A stretch of DNA of 41,953 bases from Bacteroidota bacterium (GCA_023453665.1 JAEXTA010000247.1:1-41953); one strand, 5' to 3'. Numbered from the stretch's first letter, positions 18,207 to 27,285 are shown. Numbers and translations are program-made. The notes: generated by a model from the letters alone, not told the origin.

Positions 18207-20710
18207 TATTTCTTTTTTCTTCTTTCAGTATTTCCATTGTTGAATTTCATGGCTCGTGATTTTGCGTACAGGTCTTTGATTTTTTCTTCTACCAGGTAGA
18301 AAACACTTTTTAGTTCATATGACCCGTTCTGCAGCCTTTTACCCGCTCTTATACCAGTTAAAAGTTCTATACCTTCCTCAACTCTTGTTATTGGATATAT
18401 GTGAAAATTTTTCTTTCTCACTTCTTCAAGAATTTCTTCTTTCAACATAAGTTCCTGAACATTTTGTGAGGGAATAATTACTCCATGGTTTTTTACTCCG
18501 CCGTTTGATTTACATACATCATAAAATCCTTCAATCTTTTCATTCACTCCGCCAATAGGTTGTACATCACCTTTCTGATTTAATGAACCAGTAACAGCTA
18601 ACGATTGCTTTAATGGTAGTCCCGACAAAGTTGATAACAGCGCAAAGATTTCTGCACAAGAGGCACTATCACCATCGACAGTTCCGTAACTTTGTTCAAA
18701 CACTAAGTTGGCATTAAAAGATAAAGGAAGATTCTGTCCGAATGTTTCTCTGAAGTATCCAGAGATAATCAGTACGCCTTTGTTGTAATGCCTTCCGCTC
18801 ATTCCTGCTTCACGCTCAACATTAATAATTGATCCGCTTCCCAGGGAAACAGTAGCTGTTATTCTTGTTGGTCTGCCGAAAGAATAGAAGTCTGCACCAT
18901 AAACAGCAAGTCCGTTTATCTGACCAACCCTTTCACCTTCAGTATCAAGCAATAATGTTTTTTCTTTGATCATGTTGTCAATTTTAGATTCAAGCATACC
19001 GTGCCTTTCTTTGGCAAGTTCAAATGCTTTTTTTACATGTGCTGCATTAACAACATCGAAGCCGTCATCTTTTGCCCAGAAGCTTGCTTCACGGGCTACA
19101 TCTGAGATTTTTGAGAATCGCGTTGTGAGTTTGTTTTTATGTCCTGCAAACACCGCACTTATCTCCATTAGGTAAGCAATAGCTGTTTTATCGAATTCAA
19201 GTAGTCCTTCTTCTTCAATAAGTTTTTTAATAACCCTGGCATATTCAATTAACTGTTTATCTGTCCGTGGTATTTCATAATCAAAATCAGCTTTAACTTT
19301 GAACATCTTTTTGAAATCATATTCACGTTCAGCCAATAATGAGTAAATGTATTGGCTGCCGAGAAGAATTACTTTTGTATCAATGTTAATAGGTTCAGGT
19401 TTTAGTATTGATGAAGAGAATGAGAACAGTGCGGGCGATTCCTGTATCTCCAATTTTCTGTATGTCAGAACTCTTTTTAATGTTTTCCACACTGCCGCTT
19501 CTTCAAAAAGATGAAGAACATTTAACACAAGAAAACCGCCATTTGCTTTCAACAATGAACCAGCTTTAATTTTTGTAAAATCCGAATACCATCCGCCGTG
19601 ACCATCATTTACTTTTTCAATTGTTCCGAAAAGGTTTGTGAATGTTGGCGATGTTTCTATGATGACAGGACAACTTTCTGATTCACTATTGTCAAGAATA
19701 ATATTCACATCATATTCTTTGAAATAATCTATTACAAAACCTTCAGGACTTGTATCGCCTTCAGGTTTTAATCCTTTGAATACCTGGATGTTCTCAAGAA
19801 TATTCTCTTCAATGTGGTTTAGATAACTTACAATCTTGGCGTCAGAAAATTTTTCTCTAAGTCCGCTTAAAATTCCTTTAACAACAATTTCACTTGCACC
19901 GCGCTCAAGTTTTAAGAGTTGTTCCTGGAATTCCTGGCTAAGCTGCAATCCTTTTTTGAATAATGACTGAAGATCCTGCTGGTAAGAGTTATATTTTTTT
20001 ATAACTGATTGTGCGTCTTCCTTAGTCAGTTTCCCTTCCTGAATAAGCTCTTCAAACTGATAGACAGGAACCGGTTTACCATCAATCAAAGGTATAACAT
20101 CGGGGCGTGCTACTTCTCCAACTTTAATCTGCCCCAATGTGAAATTTTCTTTCCTGATCTTTTCATCAAAAGAATTGAGTAGCGCCTGTTCTTTTTCGTG
20201 ATAACCATTAATTATCTTCTGCCTTCTTGCAATGTAGTGATCACTTTCAAATGTCTGTGGTATTCTTTGTTTTAATAAATTGATTGCGCTTGAAAGATCA
20301 CTACGGAATTGTTTTGCTTTACCTACAGGAAACACAAGGAGTATTGGTTCATCCGGATCTTTGAAGTTATTTACATAAGCATAGTCATTAAGCTGAGGAC
20401 AGTCAGAACTAATTTTTTCAAGAACTTTTTTAACTGTTGTAGCTTTACCTGTTCCTGAAAGTCCGGCAATAAAAATATTATAACCCGGTGCACGCAGGTC
20501 CACTCCAAGTCTTATGGCTTTTAGTGCGCGTTCCTGCCCGAGTATTCCTTCAATCGGTTCAATATCACCTGTTGAATAAAATTCAAAGATGTCTGGATCA
20601 CATTTCCATCTAAGTTCTTCTGGTTTTAATTCTCTATGAACGGATTTTTTTTGTTGGTTCATTTTTCCCCCTGTGGTTTTTGACGATTTGGTGGTTGTTC
20701 GCTTTTTCAA
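18206..20710 (-). CDS. Lon-like ATP-dependent protease (AAA_32/Lon_C type)
   Basis: 834 residues from a TTG preceded by AAAGGA; an ATG at 20662 preceded by AGGGGG is a good alternative that removes 16 Lys/Thr-rich residues. The N-terminus 'ELRWKCDPDIFEF...IEGILGQERALKAIRLGVDL' and Walker A 'FIAGLSGTGKATT' mark the Lon-related family without the LonA substrate domain. The C-terminal S16 protease has the Ser-Lys dyad, with Ser in 'DGDSASCAEIFALLS' and Lys in 'IGGVNEKIEG'. A coiled-coil insertion lies about 200-290. It probably degrades misfolded or regulatory proteins in the cytoplasm. Confidence 0.88.
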   Translation of the reverse strand: MKKRTTTKSSKTTGGKMNQQKKSVHRELKPEELRWKCDPDIFEFYSTGDIEPIEGILGQERALKAIRLGVDLRAPGYNIFIAGLSGTGKATTVKKVLEKISSDCPQLNDYAYVNNFKDPDEPILLVFPVGKAKQFRSDLSSAINLLKQRIPQTFESDHYIARRQKIINGYHEKEQALLNSFDEKIRKENFTLGQIKVGEVARPDVIPLIDGKPVPVYQFEELIQEGKLTKEDAQSVIKKYNSYQQDLQSLFKKGLQLSQEFQEQLLKLERGASEIVVKGILSGLREKFSDAKIVSYLNHIEENILENIQVFKGLKPEGDTSPEGFVIDYFKEYDVNIILDNSESESCPVIIETSPTFTNLFGTIEKVNDGHGGWYSDFTKIKAGSLLKANGGFLVLNVLHLFEEAAVWKTLKRVLTYRKLEIQESPALFSFSSSILKPEPINIDTKVILLGSQYIYSLLAEREYDFKKMFKVKADFDYEIPRTDKQLIEYARVIKKLIEEEGLLEFDKTAIAYLMEISAVFAGHKNKLTTRFSKISDVAREASFWAKDDGFDVVNAAHVKKAFELAKERHGMLESKIDNMIKEKTLLLDTEGERVGQINGLAVYGADFYSFGRPTRITATVSLGSGSIINVEREAGMSGRHYNKGVLIISGYFRETFGQNLPLSFNANLVFEQSYGTVDGDSASCAEIFALLSTLSGLPLKQSLAVTGSLNQKGDVQPIGGVNEKIEGFYDVCKSNGGVKNHGVIIPSQNVQELMLKEEILEEVRKKNFHIYPITRVEEGIELLTGIRAGKRLQNGSYELKSVFYLVEEKIKDLYAKSRAMKFNNGNTERRKKK

Positions 20711-20830
20711 TTTATCCTTTCATATTTCATATTAAAATCTAACCATAACATAAACGAATTTCAAAAAAGAAATTCAAGCCGGTTTGATTTGTCTTTGTTA
20801 TTTTGTGATATAAAAATTTTCCGGACTAAT

Positions 20831-21967
20831 ATGGATAAACAAAAAGCTCGAAGTTACTTCCCGCATCTTTCAAACGAAATGATTTATATGAATCATGCGG
20901 CAACGGGACCAATGTCAACCCTCGTTAAAGAGAAACTAGACAGTTTTATTTTGGACAAATGTGAAAATAAAATTGACGACTATCTTGGTTACCTGAAAGA
21001 AGCTGAAAAAGTTAAACAGGGAATTGCAGCTATGATCAATTCGGGTCCGGATAGAATGGCATTTACAGACAGCACTACAAACGGATTAAACTATCTTGCG
21101 CAGGGTTTATGTCTAAAGAAAAGCGATAGGATAATTCTTAACGATATAGAATTCCCTGCGAATGTTTACCCGTTTATGAATCTTCAAAAAGAAGGAATTG
21201 AAATTGATTTTGTAAAATCATCTAACGGGATTGTTACTGCAGAAGATGTTATTAGCAATATTAAACCTGAGACAAAACTTGTTGCGATAAGTATGGTTCA
21301 GTTTCTTTCCGGCTACAGGGTTGATCTTGAAAAGATCGGTAAGATATGCAGAGAAAAAGGAATCATTTTTTCTGTTGATGCAATACAAGGACTCGGTGCA
21401 TTAAGACTGGATATTGTGAAGGATAAAATCGATTTCATTTCCTGCGGAACACAAAAATGGTTGCTTGGTTTGCAGGGACTTGCATTCATTTATATCTCAA
21501 AAGAATTGCAGGAAAGAATTAATCCCAAATACGTAGGCTGGCTTGGTGTTCAGGATGCATGGAACTTACTTGATTATAAACTTGAATTAAAATCTTCATC
21601 AGAAGGTTTACAAACAGGCACAGTTTCAGTAATTGGAGTTTACGCATTGAGTGCCGCGTTGGATTTATTCAATCAGTTTGGATTTGATGAAATTGAAAAA
21701 GAAGTGATTGCAAACACAAAATATTTTATGAAGAAATTAGATGATATTGGATTAAAACCATTATTACTCAATCAGCCCGATGAAAGGCTTTCAGGAATTG
21801 TAAGCATAAGATCAGATGAGTCACAAAAATATTTTGAAGCATTGAGTTCCGAAAAAATTTTTACTGCTGTGAGAGAAGGCGTTTTAAGAATTTCTCCACA
21901 CTTTTATAACACAACTGATGATATTGACAGAGTAGTTGAGGTTTTAAGAAACACACAGAAAACTTAA
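20831..21967 (+). CDS. Class V aminotransferase (cysteine desulfurase/isopenicillin epimerase-like)
   Basis: 378 residues from the ATG at 20831. The 14 residues before it would need TTG and are not family-like. PLP-fold motifs: 'YMNHAATGPMS' at the start, 'FTDSTTNGLNYLAQG', the PLP-binding Asp in 'IIFSVDAIQGLG', and the Schiff-base Lys in 'DFISCGTQKWLLGLQGLAF'. The C-terminal 'VREGVLRISPHFYNTTDDID' is typical. No catalytic Cys loop of IscS/SufS type stands out, so I prefer a general class V aminotransferase or lyase of unknown substrate. It is divergent from the Lon-like gene. Confidence 0.85.
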   Translation: MDKQKARSYFPHLSNEMIYMNHAATGPMSTLVKEKLDSFILDKCENKIDDYLGYLKEAEKVKQGIAAMINSGPDRMAFTDSTTNGLNYLAQGLCLKKSDRIILNDIEFPANVYPFMNLQKEGIEIDFVKSSNGIVTAEDVISNIKPETKLVAISMVQFLSGYRVDLEKIGKICREKGIIFSVDAIQGLGALRLDIVKDKIDFISCGTQKWLLGLQGLAFIYISKELQERINPKYVGWLGVQDAWNLLDYKLELKSSSEGLQTGTVSVIGVYALSAALDLFNQFGFDEIEKEVIANTKYFMKKLDDIGLKPLLLNQPDERLSGIVSIRSDESQKYFEALSSEKIFTAVREGVLRISPHFYNTTDDIDRVVEVLRNTQKT

Positions 21968-22059
21968 ACACAAATAAAATGCGCATGTTTTTTTCTTAAT
22001 AATAATTAAATTTGAGTGTCAGCAAATAAAAATGGAAAACATAAACAGGAGTTAACCAA

Positions 22060-22605
22060 ATGAGAACAGCACTAAAAGTAACGATGGCAATCATCTGTAT
22101 TTTATTTATTTCAGGAATGACGGAACTGACTGCACAAAACAAAAAAGTTAGAGTGAGTCCCAAAGCAAGTGTGATGCAGACAATCGGTTTTACGGATGTA
22201 ACTGTATCGTACAGCAGACCCGGTGTTAAGGGAAGAGAAGTATGGGGAAAGTTGGTTCCTTACGGAAAAGTATGGCGCGCGGGCGCTGATGAAGCAACAA
22301 AAATAACATTCAGCACTGAGGTAATGATTGAAGGTAAAAAACTTGCAGCAGGCACTTATAGTTTTTTTGCAATACCCGGTGAAAAAGAATGGACGCTCAT
22401 CTTTAATAAAGTAGCTGACCAGTGGGGCGCATTTGAATATAACGAAGCTGAAGATGTTTTAAGAGTAAAAGTTAAACCGGTTGCAAACGGATTTCAGGAA
22501 TGGTTGTCGTATGCATTTCTGAAAAAGAGTGAAAACTCAGCAGTACTTGAACTTGAATGGGATAAATTAAAAATACCGTTTGAGATAAAGGTGAGTTTAG
22601 AATAA
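22060..22605 (+). CDS. DUF2911 exported protein
   Basis: 181 residues with a signal peptide (hydrophobic 10-27, cleavage near TAQN). The mature part reads 'VRVSPKASVMQTIGFTDVTVSYSRPGVKGREVWGKLVPYGKVWRAGADEATKITFS', the hallmark of DUF2911, common in Bacteroidota-type bacteria. Function is unknown and a periplasmic location is expected. AGGAG precedes the ATG. Confidence 0.9.
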   Translation: MRTALKVTMAIICILFISGMTELTAQNKKVRVSPKASVMQTIGFTDVTVSYSRPGVKGREVWGKLVPYGKVWRAGADEATKITFSTEVMIEGKKLAAGTYSFFAIPGEKEWTLIFNKVADQWGAFEYNEAEDVLRVKVKPVANGFQEWLSYAFLKKSENSAVLELEWDKLKIPFEIKVSLE

Positions 22606-22621
22606 TAGAAGTGCCTTTGTT

Positions 22622-23404
22622 ATGAAAAAAGTCTTATTAATTATCTTGCTCTGGATAAGTAATTCTTTCCCTCAGTTGAATCAAGAATTTTCGCCAGTTG
22701 TTTTGGACTTTATTTCCATTGTTGAAAAGAAATATAAGGAAATTGAATTCTTACCGGCAGGCACAAAGCCAGATCTTTTTATCAGTTCTATTGAGATAGA
22801 CACAATTGCAAAAAAAATGTATCGAGCAATTTCATTAGACCCCGCTGGTTTTGATAACTATATTATTAAAAGTAATCTGGATTATGAAGACAAAATAAAA
22901 AGCGGTATAGTTAAAATATCTACCCCTAATAAAGCACAAGTAATAAAGATTTTTTTTGATAAAATTTCTGAAAAGTATTCAACAACATATGTTCGTATGC
23001 TTCGGATACCTTATTTCTTTAAAGTAAGAATAATAAAGACTAAAGAAGATATCTATAAGCTAAAAGATGGTGGTATAAGAGATATTACACTCTTAAACGG
23101 AAAGATAGAAGAGATCATAAAAGGTGAATGTAAATATCATATAGGGGAAGAAATCAATTTTGCTTTTGTCAATCATCTTATTTCAGGCCGCATAAACAAT
23201 TTTAAAGAGGGTAAAATATACTTTATACCATTTAGACACTCGGATGAATTTCCATTATATGTTCAATTTTTAGAAGATTCTAATATAGCTTATGAAATTG
23301 AAGGAGAAATAATAAGTGTTCCAGGAGATATATTTAGAATTGGTGAAGCAATATCATGGAATAAATTCAAAACTCAGTTTATAAAAGAATATATAATCGA
23401 ATAA
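22622..23404 (+). CDS. Hypothetical exported protein
   Basis: 260 residues with a short signal peptide (MKKVLLIILLWISNSFPQ). I do not recognise the family. The mature part is Lys- and Ile-rich, with many charged beta-type segments and no Cys pairs; the only obvious regularity is alternating beta-strand patterning. It begins 16 bases after the DUF2911 gene and may share its transcript. Base composition is more AT-rich than its neighbours. Confidence 0.6.
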   Translation: MKKVLLIILLWISNSFPQLNQEFSPVVLDFISIVEKKYKEIEFLPAGTKPDLFISSIEIDTIAKKMYRAISLDPAGFDNYIIKSNLDYEDKIKSGIVKISTPNKAQVIKIFFDKISEKYSTTYVRMLRIPYFFKVRIIKTKEDIYKLKDGGIRDITLLNGKIEEIIKGECKYHIGEEINFAFVNHLISGRINNFKEGKIYFIPFRHSDEFPLYVQFLEDSNIAYEIEGEIISVPGDIFRIGEAISWNKFKTQFIKEYIIE

Positions 23405-23424
23405 GAAAATAATACTTCTCTTCG

Positions 23425-23457
23425 AAGTGATGATTTTTTAAATTAAAATAATCACTT
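23425..23457. terminator. Inverted repeat, probable bidirectional terminator
   Basis: AAGTGAT-G-ATTTT (23425-23437) pairs with AAAAT-A-ATCACTT (23445-23457) around a seven-base loop, with one mismatch. T- and A-rich inner arms make it usable in both directions. It sits between the convergent hypothetical gene and the phosphomannomutase gene. Confidence 0.55.
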
Positions 23458-23505
23458 TACAATCGAATCTGAATTAAAAAATTATGATAAACTTATTAAA
23501 CAGAT

Positions 23506-24852
23506 TTACTTCCTTATTATTTCCAACAACTCCTTAGACTTCTCTTCCATCAACTTAATACTTCCCCTGCTTTCAACATTTAAGCGGAGAATTGGTTCAG
23601 TATTGGACATACGCAGGTTAAATCGCCAATCGGGATATTCAACACTGACTCCATCAGTCATATCTTTTTTACCATCGAAATATTTCCCTTCAATCTCTTT
23701 TATCTTACCGGCAGGGTCAGCAATTGTAGAATTTATTTCTCCTGAACACGGATAAGCAGCAATCATCTCTTCAACAAGTTGACCGAGTGTTTTGTTTTCC
23801 TCAGACATCAATTGCATAATAAGCAGGAAGGGAATCATTCCACTATCTGAATAAGCATTATCCCTGAAGTAATGATGCGCTGACATTTCACCGCCGTAAA
23901 TTGCATTTACTTCTCTCATCTTCTGTTTGATAAAAGCATGTCCGCTTGGCGATTGAACCGCCACTCCGCCGCTTTTTTTAACAACTTCCAGAGTGTTCCA
24001 GGTAAGCCTGGGATCGTGAACAATATTTTCACCGGGATTAGTTTTTAAAATTGATTTTGCAAGCAGTCCGACGATATAGTAACCCTCAATAAAATTTCCT
24101 TTTTCATCAAAGAAAAAACATCTGTCGTAATCACCATCCCATGCAACACCAAGATCAGCATTATGCTTTTTCATAGCGTCGGTTGTTGATTGCCTGTTTT
24201 CAACAAGCAGAGGATTCGGAACTCCATTCGGGAAATTTGAGTCAGGCTCGTGGAAAACTTTTATCATTTTGATTGGAAGATTTCCTTCTATAGCATCGAG
24301 CGCTGGTCCCACGCAGCCGTTGCCGGCGTTAACCACAACTTTAAATGGTTTTATTTTTTTAGGGTCATAAAACTTCTGTAGATTATCGATAAAATCTTTA
24401 AGGATATCTTTATGTATTACTTTTCCTCTTTTTCCGCTTAGAGGTCCAAGATCATCATTTAAAATTTTCTTTTCGATATCATTTAAACCCGAATCATAAC
24501 CAACCGGAACTGAGCCGCGTTTAACAAACTTCAAGCCGTTGTATTCAGGCGGATTGTGACTTGCGGTGATCATTATTCCGCCGTCAGCATTTAGGAAAGG
24601 CGTTCCGAAGTAAATCATTTCTGTGCCGCAAAGTCCAAGATCAATAACATCGCAGCCGGCATCATTTAATCCTTTAGAAAGTGCTTCGGCTAATTCTGGT
24701 GATGTTTTTCTTACATCTCTGCCAATCAATATTGAGGATGCGTTAAGATAGGTTGCATAAGTTCTGCCGATCTTATAAGCGAGATCTACATTAAGTTCTG
24801 ACGGTACTTTGCCTCTTATATCATAAGCTTTAAAGCAGCTGATCCGATTCAT
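23506..24852 (-). CDS. manB: Phosphomannomutase/phosphoglucomutase
   Basis: 448 residues, full length for the alpha-D-phosphohexomutase family. It interconverts mannose (or glucose) 6- and 1-phosphate for cell-surface sugar synthesis. All four family loops are visible: active-site Ser in 'MITASHNPPEYNGLKF', metal-binding 'AWDGDYDRCFFFD', the sugar loop 'YGGEMSAHHYFRD' (the GEMS-HHYF form of PMM/PGM), and the phosphate loop 'RMSNTEPILRLNVES'. The start 'MNRISCFKAYDIRGKVPSELN' is the normal family N-terminus. Confidence 0.95.
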   Translation of the reverse strand: MNRISCFKAYDIRGKVPSELNVDLAYKIGRTYATYLNASSILIGRDVRKTSPELAEALSKGLNDAGCDVIDLGLCGTEMIYFGTPFLNADGGIMITASHNPPEYNGLKFVKRGSVPVGYDSGLNDIEKKILNDDLGPLSGKRGKVIHKDILKDFIDNLQKFYDPKKIKPFKVVVNAGNGCVGPALDAIEGNLPIKMIKVFHEPDSNFPNGVPNPLLVENRQSTTDAMKKHNADLGVAWDGDYDRCFFFDEKGNFIEGYYIVGLLAKSILKTNPGENIVHDPRLTWNTLEVVKKSGGVAVQSPSGHAFIKQKMREVNAIYGGEMSAHHYFRDNAYSDSGMIPFLLIMQLMSEENKTLGQLVEEMIAAYPCSGEINSTIADPAGKIKEIEGKYFDGKKDMTDGVSVEYPDWRFNLRMSNTEPILRLNVESRGSIKLMEEKSKELLEIIRK

Positions 24853-24981
24853 TTTTTCTCCGGTAAATTTCTTTTTGTGAAAAGTAGTTTGATTTTTTAA
24901 TGAGCCAATTTAAAGAATTAAGGCTGATTCATCAAAAAACAAATCCGACTAATTTGCTCGTATTATATCCTATCCTGTAGC

Positions 24982-25041
24982 CGCAACTTTTAGGTTGCGA
25001 AAGTTTAAGAGACTCATCCGTTTCCTTCCCGGATAAATCTC
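24982..25041. repeat. Two-hairpin intergenic element, REP-like candidate
   Basis: In the 226-base gap between two divergent genes there are two hairpins. CGCAAC (24982-24987) pairs with GTTGCG (24994-24999). Then GAGA (25009-25012) and ATCCG (25016-25020) pair with CGGAT (25030-25034) and TCTC (25038-25041). It looks like an interspersed palindromic repeat or a structured leader. Only one copy is present in this window. Confidence 0.4.
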
Positions 25042-25078
25042 TCAGGGCAAATTTTTTCAATAGACTTTTTAATTTTTA

Positions 25079-25426
25079 GTGTTTATGTTTCGCCATCAAA
25101 TTATGAGGGAAAGAATTATCGCTACTAAAGATACTGTTAAATGGCACTTCGCTAAATGCAACAACTCTAAGTGTAACTCAATATTCCTGGTAAACCCGGA
25201 AGAAACACCAGGGGAGTTGGGATTTATTTGTCCCAGTTGCAGCGCGAAAACAACTACTTCACACATTGTTCAATGTTCAAGCTGTAAGACAATACTCAAT
25301 TTTGTAAGGGCAGCTCCCAACGAAGAAAAAGTTGTTTTCAACATTCCAAAGTGTTCACATTGTGTAGGCACCGTAGAAGATGAGTGGGAAGTAGAACCGC
25401 TTTATCAGCCGGATTCTTACATTTAA
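25079..25426 (+). CDS. Multi-zinc-ribbon protein, unknown function
   Basis: 115 residues from GTG; ATG at 25085 or 25106 (MRERIIATKD) are equally possible starts. Four paired-Cys units are visible: 'CNNSKC', 'CPSC', 'CSSC' and 'CSHC', which make two zinc-ribbon modules. Short acidic segments separate them. This suggests a nucleic-acid or protein-binding adaptor, but no known family name comes to mind. It is the last rightward gene before the leftward accessory block. Confidence 0.65.
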   Translation: MFMFRHQIMRERIIATKDTVKWHFAKCNNSKCNSIFLVNPEETPGELGFICPSCSAKTTTSHIVQCSSCKTILNFVRAAPNEEKVVFNIPKCSHCVGTVEDEWEVEPLYQPDSYI

Positions 25427-25671
25427 ATTCGTACTAACTTCCAAGCATTCTTTAATACTAGGTTAATATAAGTTTTCTGGAAGTATGAGAATTAATTAAT
25501 TATTGTATCACTGCTGTAAAATACTAAATATTATAGAGTTACGGGCAAAAAAAATTGTTTCTACGGTTTGGGAATTCTTCCATTTACTTCCATTTGTTGC
25601 CAATTAATTCAAATAGTTTGAGAATTAATTATAAGCGTTTAAACACCTGTTTAAAGCTATTCTAACTGGAT
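25427..25671. other. AT-rich intergenic stretch with short direct and inverted repeats
   Basis: No gene is seen here. It holds a 13-base direct repeat TGAGAATTAATTA (25486-25498 and 25619-25631), an inverted pair AATTAATTC/GAATTAATT (25602-25610, 25622-25630), a tandem CTTCCATTT (25577-25585, 25587-25595), and a compact hairpin TTTAAACA-CC-TGTTTAAA (25638-25655), extended by AGC/GCT around a bulge, 17 bases past the SWIM gene stop. The hairpin could terminate that gene, though no T-run follows. The region lies at the border between core and accessory DNA. Confidence 0.5.
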
Positions 25672-26304
25672 TTAACGACTTACAGCACTCAATCCATTTT
25701 GATAAGGTGGAGTGAACGGGAGCTGGTATTTTACAATTGAATTTAGAATGTGAATAATTTCAAACTTTTGTATTGGTTCCAATCTCGAAGCCCATGCATT
25801 TGTTACCAGGTTATATCCATACTGAAAATAATCTTTGGTTGCATCGCCTAGAACATTAGCAAATATATTAACCCAAACAGTATCTTCTTTGAACCCATAG
25901 TAAAATTCATGCTCTTTAAACTGAAATTTATAGTAGTGTTGGGTACCGAATATAGCCGCATTTTTTAGTAATATGAGCCACAATTGCAGTATTTTTAGCT
26001 TGTCGAAGTTAGAATCTATTTTATAATAGATGTGTTTGCAGGCTTTACGAATATCTCTTCCCTGATAGTTTGCTGATTTAATTTTAAAGTGTTCGCAACT
26101 GCAGGTGAATTGAAAGAGATTTACTGAATTACCTTGTGAGATGATTTTTTTATTGAAGTATTGTGGTACCGCAGGCAATTCAGGAATAAAATAATACTCA
26201 CCAGGTTTGGTTGATGGCTGAAGTTGCTGATCAAGATTTCGAACGTCTTCAATTATTTTTAAGTTTTTATCTTTACCGAAAATGTTACTTTTTATTTCAA
26301 GCAT
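25672..26304 (-). CDS. SWIM-like zinc-finger protein
   Basis: 210 residues. 'FTCSCEHF' (Cys68, Cys70) and 'KACKHIYYKI' (Cys89, His91) give the CxC-x(n)-CxH pattern of the SWIM domain, a DNA- or protein-binding zinc finger seen in SWI2/SNF2 ATPases and transposase-related proteins. The remaining 110 residues are aromatic-rich and not recognised. There is no ATPase or nuclease motif. A cluster of TGTAACA/TGTTACA repeats lies directly upstream and could be its own operator. It may be mobile-element derived, but that is inference. Confidence 0.6.
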   Translation of the reverse strand: MLEIKSNIFGKDKNLKIIEDVRNLDQQLQPSTKPGEYYFIPELPAVPQYFNKKIISQGNSVNLFQFTCSCEHFKIKSANYQGRDIRKACKHIYYKIDSNFDKLKILQLWLILLKNAAIFGTQHYYKFQFKEHEFYYGFKEDTVWVNIFANVLGDATKDYFQYGYNLVTNAWASRLEPIQKFEIIHILNSIVKYQLPFTPPYQNGLSAVSR

Positions 26305-26323
26305 GGTTTAAGCCCCAGATAAT

Positions 26324-26459
26324 TAATGTAACATTAATGTAACATTTAATTGTAACATGGGGAGAATCATGTTACATTTAAAGAAACCCTATTTTTGAAA
26401 AGAATTACAAGTATTTTCATAAATCAATTTTGAAGAGGAAAATTAATGTTACATTTAAA
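26324..26459. repeat. Array of TGTAACA/TGTTACA repeats upstream of the SWIM gene
   Basis: Three direct copies of TGTAACAT start at 26327, 26338 and 26351 (spaced 11 and 13 bases). Inverted copies ATGTTACATTTAAA lie at 26369-26382 and 26446-26459. The third direct copy and the first inverted copy form a perfect 9-bp inverted repeat (TGTAACATG 26351-26359, CATGTTACA 26368-26376). Helical-turn spacing suggests a cooperative protein binding array: an operator, or transposase sites at an element end. The 190-base gap holds no gene. Confidence 0.6.
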
Positions 26460-26495
26460 TTAGGGGTAAAAATGCGAAAATCTATTAAAATGTGA

Positions 26496-26732
26496 TTAAT
26501 TGTCAGACGGCATTCCCCTGTTAGGTTGCATCTTTAATAAAACTGCTCCAAGCACAAAAAATATAGCTGCTAAAAAGAAACCGATCGACGGCAGAATCAA
26601 ACTTTCGTCTGGTTTTAAAACACCTTTCAGGAGTAAGAATAGACCAATTATAAAAAATACAACGGCAAACACAGATAAATATGATACACCACCTTGAGTT
26701 GGATAATGGTCAGCGATTTTTTGATTTTTCAT
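26496..26732 (-). CDS. Small two-helix membrane protein
   Basis: 78 residues with two hydrophobic helices (about 17-37 and 45-66: 'YLSVFAVVFFIIGLFLLLKGV' is 21 residues at the first, and 'LPSIGFFLAAIFFVLGAVLL' the second). The ends are polar and basic. No family is recognised. It follows the exported protein at 26737 by four bases, so the two probably form one transcript. Confidence 0.55.
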   Translation of the reverse strand: MKNQKIADHYPTQGGVSYLSVFAVVFFIIGLFLLLKGVLKPDESLILPSIGFFLAAIFFVLGAVLLKMQPNRGMPSDN

Positions 26733-26736
26733 AGGA

Positions 26737-27285
26737 TTAAAATTTTAATGATAATGTAAAACTGTTTGAACCAAGTTTTGCATAAACTGGATCAACGTCA
26801 AAAGCAACATATATAGTAGCAATAGCAACAGCCAATGATACATAACCAATTATTAGTTTGCGTGACTTTTGTGATTCAAGTTCGTCAACCACATCCTTAA
26901 AAGTTACTGAATTAATTTTTCTGAATGCGTCAATGCTTGAATCAAGATTAGAAGCATCGCTTAAAGAATCCCAAGTGTTCAATAATGCAAGTGCCCCAAC
27001 ACTCAACCAAATAAGGTTGGGTTTTGCTTTTGGTAATAATGAAACGTCATTGCTAATTCCGTTTTCCAATTTTGATGGTTGGAATGGTTTAAAACTTTTT
27101 CTATCGATTCTTAAAATACTTGATATGGGTATTTCTCTTTCAGTATTATTAAAATTGATAGTTACCTGAGAAGAATCTTCGCTGACAATCCGAACATTTT
27201 TATAAACCTGCCCATCAATTAAATAAATATCCTGCGCAAAAACTGTGATCGAAAAAAAGAAAAGGAAAAATGGAATGTACTTCAT
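26737..27285 (-). CDS. Hypothetical exported or membrane protein
   Basis: 182 residues with a clear signal peptide ending 'ITVFAQ'. The mature start 'DIYLIDGQVYKNVRIVSEDSSQVTINF' is a small beta unit common in exported proteins of Bacteroidota-type bacteria, where it occurs ahead of membrane helices. Two hydrophobic segments follow ('PNLIWLSVGALALLNTW' and 'LIIGYVSLAVAIATIYVAF'). The style is that of a host chromosomal gene, not a phage gene, which matters for placing the prophage boundary. Confidence 0.55.
   Translation of the reverse strand: MKYIPFFLFFFSITVFAQDIYLIDGQVYKNVRIVSEDSSQVTINFNNTEREIPISSILRIDRKSFKPFQPSKLENGISNDVSLLPKAKPNLIWLSVGALALLNTWDSLSDASNLDSSIDAFRKINSVTFKDVVDELESQKSRKLIIGYVSLAVAIATIYVAFDVDPVYAKLGSNSFTLSLKF

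Noticed and set aside
20789..20830. Longer aminotransferase start at TTG
   Set aside because: The extra residues are not family-like; the ATG at 20831 places the conserved N-terminus correctly.
25030..25055. Glycine riboswitch, suggested by AAATCTCTCAGGGCAAA
   Set aside because: The GCCGAAGGGGCAA-type core and the paired GGAGAG segment are missing, and the downstream gene is a zinc ribbon, not a glycine cleavage or transport gene.
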